From a virus, in IMG/VR virus record IMGVR_UViG_3300007735_000491, positions 1 to 22,480 of that record: a DNA stretch of 22,480 bases; one strand, 5' to 3'. This document shows, piece after piece, positions 18,759 to 22,480 of the stretch (the stretch's first letter is position 1; each line of letters begins with the position of its first letter). Under the pieces are notes generated by a model that made no database searches, was not told where the DNA came from, and saw only the letters and a list, made by a program, of their open reading frames with translations. The position numbers were made by a program, and so were the translations under genes.

Positions 18759-19144
18759 GCGGCCACCAGCAGCGATACGGCCCGGTAGCCGGTCGCCTCC
18801 AGATACGCGTCGAGCTCCCAGATGGTCCCGTCCATGTCCCACACGAGCCCACGCTTACAGAACGCGACGTGGCCGGTCCTGTCCCTGTCGCGCAGGAAGC
18901 CCACGATGCCCTCATCTTCTTCAGGGTCGAACGACCGGTGCAGCGTGAGCGTCGTGCCGAGCCGCTTGGCGATGCGCCGGATCTCGCGCGTGTGCAGCCC
19001 GCGATTGTGCGGGCGCTCGGCGCCGGTGACGCGCACGGCTTCCGATAACACGTCCTCATAGCCGACCTGCAGGTAGATGGACAGGGCCACCAGGGCGCAG
19101 TCCCCTTCTCCGCGCGAGACTTGGAAGCGCACGACGGCCGGCAT
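18755..19144 (-). CDS. Putative C39/papain-like cysteine peptidase
   Basis: 129 residues from ATG 19144 (TGATG overlap). GEGDCALVALSIYL places a Cys (C16) at the start of a helix, HVAF gives H92 after a strand, and VWDMDG offers D103 or D105. This Cys-His-Asp order and spacing matches C39/BtrH-type papain-like folds. Between them is a helical region RGLHTREIRRIAKRLG typical of that superfamily. Phage relatives occur without known substrates; possibilities are protein processing, deubiquitin-like removal of a host tag, or loss of activity. Family call tentative. Confidence 0.62.
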   Translation of the reverse strand: MPAVVRFQVSRGEGDCALVALSIYLQVGYEDVLSEAVRVTGAERPHNRGLHTREIRRIAKRLGTTLTLHRSFDPEEDEGIVGFLRDRDRTGHVAFCKRGLVWDMDGTIWELDAYLEATGYRAVSLLVAA

Positions 19145-20193
19145 CAGGCTGCCTTCTTCTTCCGCAGAAACGTCAGGAAGTCCGCGCCGACCTCCGGGTC
19201 GTTGAACACGGTGATCAGCCGCGGGTCGTCGTCAGCGAAGCGCGGCTGGAACACGATCACCGGGCACACCGTAACCGTCTGGTCAGGTAGCCCGAGCTGG
19301 TCGGCGTAGCGGTCGAACGTCTTGTAGGAGCCCACGCGGATCGCGTGCGAGATCAGGCGCGTCATGGGGTCGCGCAGGTGCTGGTAGCCGCTCTGGTGCG
19401 TGTGGCCGCACACGAGAACGTGGTCACGCCAGCCCATTTGCGCCGCCTTGGACACGCCGTGCGCCGAGTTCCACATCGAGTGCCCACGGAAGTCGTGCCG
19501 CGCGTTGAGGCGAATCTCTCGGCCCTTCGGTGTGGTCAGCGCGATGCGCACCTGATTGTCGTAGAGCACGTCGAGTTCTTGGGCCAGCCGCTGGATCGGG
19601 TCGCGCGACTGGCTCCAGGCGTCGTGGTTGCCCTTCACCCAGAACAGCCAGGTGACGCTGCGCAGGAACCATTCAGCCAGCCCCCACGCCTCGTCGGCGC
19701 TGGTCGACTGCTCGGCCCAGAGCTTCATCAATCGGCCGTCCCAGTTGTTGTTCACGTCGCCAATCTGGCCACAGACGAGCCCCGGTGTGCGCGCGACGAT
19801 GTCGAGATGGGCCTTCAGCGTGCGCAGGTCGGTGCCGTCGTCATCGACGTGCGGGTCGCCGAAGATGGCCACGCCGAACGGTCCGGTCTCTTTGATGCGC
19901 ACCGGGATCAGCTTGCGCGCATCCTTCGCGGTGGCCTTCTGCGAAAACTTCTTCAACCGCTGCGCGATCAGCTCGTCGATGTCGATGTGAGTGTTCGGTA
20001 ATTCTGGAATATCGAACGGTTTCGGCGCGAGACGCCCGAGCTGCTCGGCCACGCGCGCGGCTTTGAGACGGCTCTCGAAGGTCGGCACCGACAGCCCAAG
20101 TTCGGCCGCCGCGTTCTGGCGCGACCGCTGGTGCCGTTCGTAGGCATCGAGCGTCTCGCGCATCACCGAGAGGGCTAGGGGTTTCGCGGCCAT
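19144..20193 (-). CDS. HTH-metallophosphoesterase fusion
   Basis: 349 residues from ATG 20193 with GAGGAG 5 nt upstream. The N-terminal 50 residues look like a helix-turn-helix (LDAYERHQRSRQNAAAELGL then SVPTFESRL). A linker follows, and then the calcineurin-like domain: FGDPHVDD (111-118), GQIGDVNNNW (142-151), VKGNHDAW (186-193), NARHDFRGHS (230-239) and VCGHTHQSGY (261-270). All metal-binding motifs are intact. It could act on nucleic acid, nucleotides or phosphoproteins. The HTH is of the type seen in resolvases and terminase small subunits and could direct it to DNA. Confidence 0.88.
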   Translation of the reverse strand: MAAKPLALSVMRETLDAYERHQRSRQNAAAELGLSVPTFESRLKAARVAEQLGRLAPKPFDIPELPNTHIDIDELIAQRLKKFSQKATAKDARKLIPVRIKETGPFGVAIFGDPHVDDDGTDLRTLKAHLDIVARTPGLVCGQIGDVNNNWDGRLMKLWAEQSTSADEAWGLAEWFLRSVTWLFWVKGNHDAWSQSRDPIQRLAQELDVLYDNQVRIALTTPKGREIRLNARHDFRGHSMWNSAHGVSKAAQMGWRDHVLVCGHTHQSGYQHLRDPMTRLISHAIRVGSYKTFDRYADQLGLPDQTVTVCPVIVFQPRFADDDPRLITVFNDPEVGADFLTFLRKKKAA

Positions 20194-20200
20194 GCACTCC

Positions 20201-20371
20201 TCAATCAGCTTGCGCGTGGAAACGCTGAATCACGAGGCGGTCAGGCTGGCTCACCGATGCCGACGGCACTATCGCAACGGCCGATGTCATATGACACGCG
20301 CCTGCGACCAACAGCGCCCCTGCCAGCAGTGGGAACCAGCCTGACATCTCATACCGCCGTCTGCGGCTCAT
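20201..20371 (-). CDS. Small secreted or membrane-anchored protein
   Basis: 56 residues from ATG 20371 (ATGA overlap with the holin-like gene). Positive N-terminus RRRRYE, hydrophobic helix WFPLLAGALLVAGACH, then a polar tail. A Cys follows AGA at the end of the helix, a weak lipobox-like site, so it may be a lipoprotein or a single-pass protein. The lysis-gene setting allows a spanin-like role, but no proline-rich Rz1 pattern is seen. Confidence 0.58.
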   Translation of the reverse strand: MSRRRRYEMSGWFPLLAGALLVAGACHMTSAVAIVPSASVSQPDRLVIQRFHAQAD

Positions 20372-20553
20372 TCGTCCTTCGGAGCGCGCACGTTCAGGCC
20401 GATGACGGTCAGGCCCGCCCCCATCGCCGCCTGCGTGCCCAGTTCCTTCAAGGACTTGCCGAAGTGGTCCGGATCGATCTTCACGCCCACCATCGAGGAA
20501 ATGGCCCCGCCGAGCGCGAGCGCCAGCACGTTCTTGATGATCGCCTTCTTCAT
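20368..20553 (-). CDS. Small amphipathic membrane protein (holin candidate)
   Basis: 61 residues from ATG 20553 with AAGGAG upstream. Two moderately hydrophobic segments, NVLALALGGAISSMVGV and TQAAMGAGLTVIGL, with charged ends (MKKAIIK..., ...RAPKDE) could span the membrane. It lies between the endolysin side and downstream genes in the late region. Holin is a reasonable guess from size, location and charge pattern, but the helices are short; it may instead be an assembly-linked small protein. Confidence 0.58.
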   Translation of the reverse strand: MKKAIIKNVLALALGGAISSMVGVKIDPDHFGKSLKELGTQAAMGAGLTVIGLNVRAPKDE

Positions 20554-20570
20554 GTCTCTGTCTCCTTGGT

Positions 20571-21974
20571 TTACCGCTGCCACGGCACCGGACCGGCACC
20601 GACCGGCACGCTGCCCCCATCGAGATATCCGTCGCTGCCCTGCTGCATCGCGGCATCGCCCCACTGCCGCGCCGTCTCCTTCTTGCCGCCCTGCCAAAAC
20701 ACGGGATAGGCCATGTACTCCCCGGCGTAGACCTTCAGCGGCGTGGTCGGCCCCCAGGCACTACCACGCGGCCATCCGGCGTATCCGTTACGGAAGCGGT
20801 CCTGGTAGCTGCCGCGCACGTTCGGGTTGAACAACCGCGTCCAGTTCTCGAAGTTCGTGTAGGGCGGATCGTCGCGACCGTCTGGGTTCTCGAAGGTGCA
20901 GGACTGCGTCAGCCAGCCGTGGAGGTAGGGCGCGATGCGGACCCACCCTTCCGCGTTCGGGCGTCCGTTGTCATCGCCACGCGCATCGGTCCCGACCGGC
21001 GCGTCCACATCGCAGACGGTGTGCAGCAGGATCAGCGCATTCGGAAAGGTCTGCCGCCCCCACTGCATGTAGCCGGTCCATGTTGCGTTCGACCACTCGT
21101 ACTTCGTGGGTTCCCAGCCGGCCGGCACGATGATGCGGAGCAGGCGCTGCGCTCGCTCCGTCTGAAAGAGCGGCGTGAGCTGTTGCGTCTGTTCGAGCGT
21201 CCAGTTGTCCGGGTGGATGAACACCACTGGGGCCAAGCCTGAATCCCACAGGTACTGCGCCATGTCGAGGAACTGGTCGAACTTCCCGCGCCAATCGTTC
21301 GGCGACCACGCGCCGTGGTAGCCGTCGCTGTCCACGATGGGACCAATCACCGCGTGGGTGTAGCCGAGGCTCCGCAGGTTCTGCACGAGCGCGGCCCGCT
21401 GCGCCTCGCTGTAGTTCCACAAGAAATCGGTGGCGCAGATGTTGTTCGGTTGCCACGGGCGCGGGCCGAGGTCACACGCCCACGTCTCGGTCCACATCGC
21501 GCCACGAATGCGGGCGAGCTGCTCGAGCGGCACCGACGCCGGGTTGTAGTGCGCGGACTCCAGGTGAATCTCGCCCAGGTCGGTAATCGCGTCGGACGGC
21601 AACTGCGGAATGCGCTGCTCGTACGGGTCGAGGTCAGGCACGTCGCTAATGCGGAGATACGCCTGCCATCCCGGCTTGATGATCTCCGCAGGCGTACAGG
21701 TCAGGCGGTCGCCACCCCACACGCACGGGACGGTGTGACCGAAGTCGTCGGCTAGCGTCCCGGTTCCGCTGCGCACGATGGTCCCGTCTGGCGTTCGCAC
21801 GGTGGCTACCAGCACGCGCGGCGGCTCCTGCGTGGGCGGCTGCGGCGGCTGCGGCGGGCGCACGGGCACACAGCCCGACGTGATGACAGCCACCACCGCC
21901 AAGAGCGCCATCAGGATCATGAGGCCCAGCGACCCGGTGACGGCGAACGCTGACCACTTCTCGCGTGTATTCAT
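20571..21974 (-). CDS. Putative lipoprotein with glycosidase-like barrel domain
   Basis: 467 residues. I start at ATG 21974, which has AAAGGA 7 nt upstream; an upstream ATG (21995) lies inside the hydrolase gene and lacks a Shine-Dalgarno sequence. A signal segment (about 9-32) ends VITSGC35, a lipobox-like site, then a proline-rich linker (PPQPPQPPTQEPP). Residues about 50-140 form a beta domain. From about 155 comes an alpha/beta part with LVQNLRSLGYTHAVIGP, APVVFIHPDNW and ALILLHTVCDVDAP, like a TIM barrel with Asp/Glu/Trp-rich loops. Related phage proteins are often placed with tail or surface glycosidases. Here it may be a host-surface lipoprotein or a depolymerase. Confidence 0.6.
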   Translation of the reverse strand: MNTREKWSAFAVTGSLGLMILMALLAVVAVITSGCVPVRPPQPPQPPTQEPPRVLVATVRTPDGTIVRSGTGTLADDFGHTVPCVWGGDRLTCTPAEIIKPGWQAYLRISDVPDLDPYEQRIPQLPSDAITDLGEIHLESAHYNPASVPLEQLARIRGAMWTETWACDLGPRPWQPNNICATDFLWNYSEAQRAALVQNLRSLGYTHAVIGPIVDSDGYHGAWSPNDWRGKFDQFLDMAQYLWDSGLAPVVFIHPDNWTLEQTQQLTPLFQTERAQRLLRIIVPAGWEPTKYEWSNATWTGYMQWGRQTFPNALILLHTVCDVDAPVGTDARGDDNGRPNAEGWVRIAPYLHGWLTQSCTFENPDGRDDPPYTNFENWTRLFNPNVRGSYQDRFRNGYAGWPRGSAWGPTTPLKVYAGEYMAYPVFWQGGKKETARQWGDAAMQQGSDGYLDGGSVPVGAGPVPWQR

Positions 21975-21984
21975 TCGTGTCCTT

Positions 21985-22404
21985 TCAGGCGACATGCTCG
22001 AAAAAGAGGTGGTTGCCCACGCGCCCGACGAGCGTGCCGCTCTTCGCCCAGCGTGGGGTATCGCGGAGGCTCGTGGCGTAGTAGTGCGTGGCGCGTTTCA
22101 CGGTGGACGGCAGCACACCGGCCACAACACCGTCTGCAATCCACAGACAGCGGCGGAGCGCGGCGTCGGTCAACGTCCCGCGCTCGAGGTCGTCCGCCAT
22201 CCGGTCGAGCGTGGCGCGGTTCGGGTCAGTCACGTTCCAGCAGGAGAACTGCCACGGGGCGCGGCACACGGCCGTGAAGGTCTGCCCCCACCGGCCATCG
22301 GCGCGCCGGTTCAGCAGCACGGAGGCCACGGCGAGCTGGCCCTCCAGCGATTCCCCTCTGGCCTCGCCGTAGAGTGTCAGGGCGACCACGTCGCGTTCGG
22401 TCAC
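21985..22404 (-). CDS. SleB-type cell wall hydrolase (endolysin)
   Basis: 139 residues. I start at GTG 22404, which overlaps the upstream stop as GTGA; a frame 14 residues longer lies over the neighbour. YGEARGES (12-19) carries the catalytic Glu (E14) of the Hydrolase_2/SleB fold, followed by LAVASVLLNR, WGQTFTAVC, PWQFSCW, THYYAT and GNHLFFEH. These are muralytic transglycosylase/amidase-type enzymes that cleave peptidoglycan at lysis. There is no signal peptide, so it would need a holin, unless it is exported some other way. Confidence 0.9.
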   Translation of the reverse strand: MTERDVVALTLYGEARGESLEGQLAVASVLLNRRADGRWGQTFTAVCRAPWQFSCWNVTDPNRATLDRMADDLERGTLTDAALRRCLWIADGVVAGVLPSTVKRATHYYATSLRDTPRWAKSGTLVGRVGNHLFFEHVA

Positions 22405-22480
22405 GAGCGCGCCTCGCAGTTCGGACACTCTCGGCGCGCCCGGCACTCGGTCAGCGTTTCCAGCCGTGCGGTGCGCTCAC
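22401..22480 (-). CDS. C-terminal end of a small gene (partial)
   Basis: An open frame enters from the right edge and ends with TGA at 22403-22401, overlapping the hydrolase GTG by 4 nt. The visible 25 residues include a helical ETLTECRARRECPNCEARS tail with three cysteines. Coupling to the endolysin suggests a lysis or late gene; nothing else can be said. Confidence 0.5.
   Translation of the reverse strand, partial: ERTARLETLTECRARRECPNCEARS

Noticed and set aside
18067-19059. 330-codon frame as one gene
   Set aside because: Only the last 180 codons have a P-loop and a coupled start; the rest is out of frame over the C39-like and membrane-peptide genes.

Overview
This window looks like part of the genome of a temperate tailed double-stranded DNA phage in its circular or excised form, GC-rich by eye. 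Nearly all genes are on the minus strand and packed with 4-nt (ATGA/GTGA) or 1-nt (TGATG) stop/start overlaps. The exceptions are a short plus-strand lysogeny module (repressor, small ORF, integrase) and one small plus-strand gene beside the attachment site. The host cannot be named from sequence alone. The attachment core is the 3' half of a bacterial initiator tRNA-fMet gene, so the phage probably integrates there.

Layout, right to left (the main direction of transcription). 22480-17714 is the lysis end of the late region plus accessory genes: a SleB-type cell wall hydrolase, a putative lipoprotein with a barrel-like domain, two small membrane or secreted proteins, an HTH-metallophosphoesterase fusion, a C39/papain-like putative cysteine peptidase, a two-helix membrane protein, a P-loop dNMP-kinase-like protein and two paralogous zinc ribbons. 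17392-16953 is a gene-poor attP region: tRNA-fMet 3' half, paired arm-type repeats and hairpins. 15936-16952 (+) is a tyrosine integrase, preceded by a cI-like HTH repressor (15478-15864, +). 15363-15477 is the divergent switch, with overlapping inverted repeats and a near-consensus sigma70 promoter that would drive an apparently leaderless Cro-like gene. 15362-7809 is the early operon: Cro-like and Xis-like proteins, another HTH protein, an ERF annealing protein, an SSB-like protein with a DDDAPF tail, HNH and VRR-NUC nucleases, an acyl-carrier-protein-like protein lacking the phosphopantetheine serine, a replication protein with an iteron-like array inside its gene, and a cytosine-C5 methyltransferase. 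7812-5494 holds a TGT/DpdA-like protein and a run of tiny cysteine-rich proteins. 5442-1 is the packaging and head module: small and large terminase, two lysine-rich micro-ORFs, portal, a class I methyltransferase, a GroES-like co-chaperonin and a partial scaffold-like protein.

Most likely logic: repressor and integrase maintain lysogeny. When repression lifts, the leftward promoter starts one long polycistronic early transcript through recombination, replication and DNA-modification genes. Packaging and head genes follow in the same orientation, and across the circle lead to tail, lysis and accessory genes at the right end. Points most worth a second look are the serine-less ACP, the TGT/DpdA-like protein beside a C5-methyltransferase, the phage GroES, the leaderless Cro switch, the six-copy iteron array, the symmetric attP architecture, and the density of small zinc-ribbon proteins spread by duplicated start-site cassettes.
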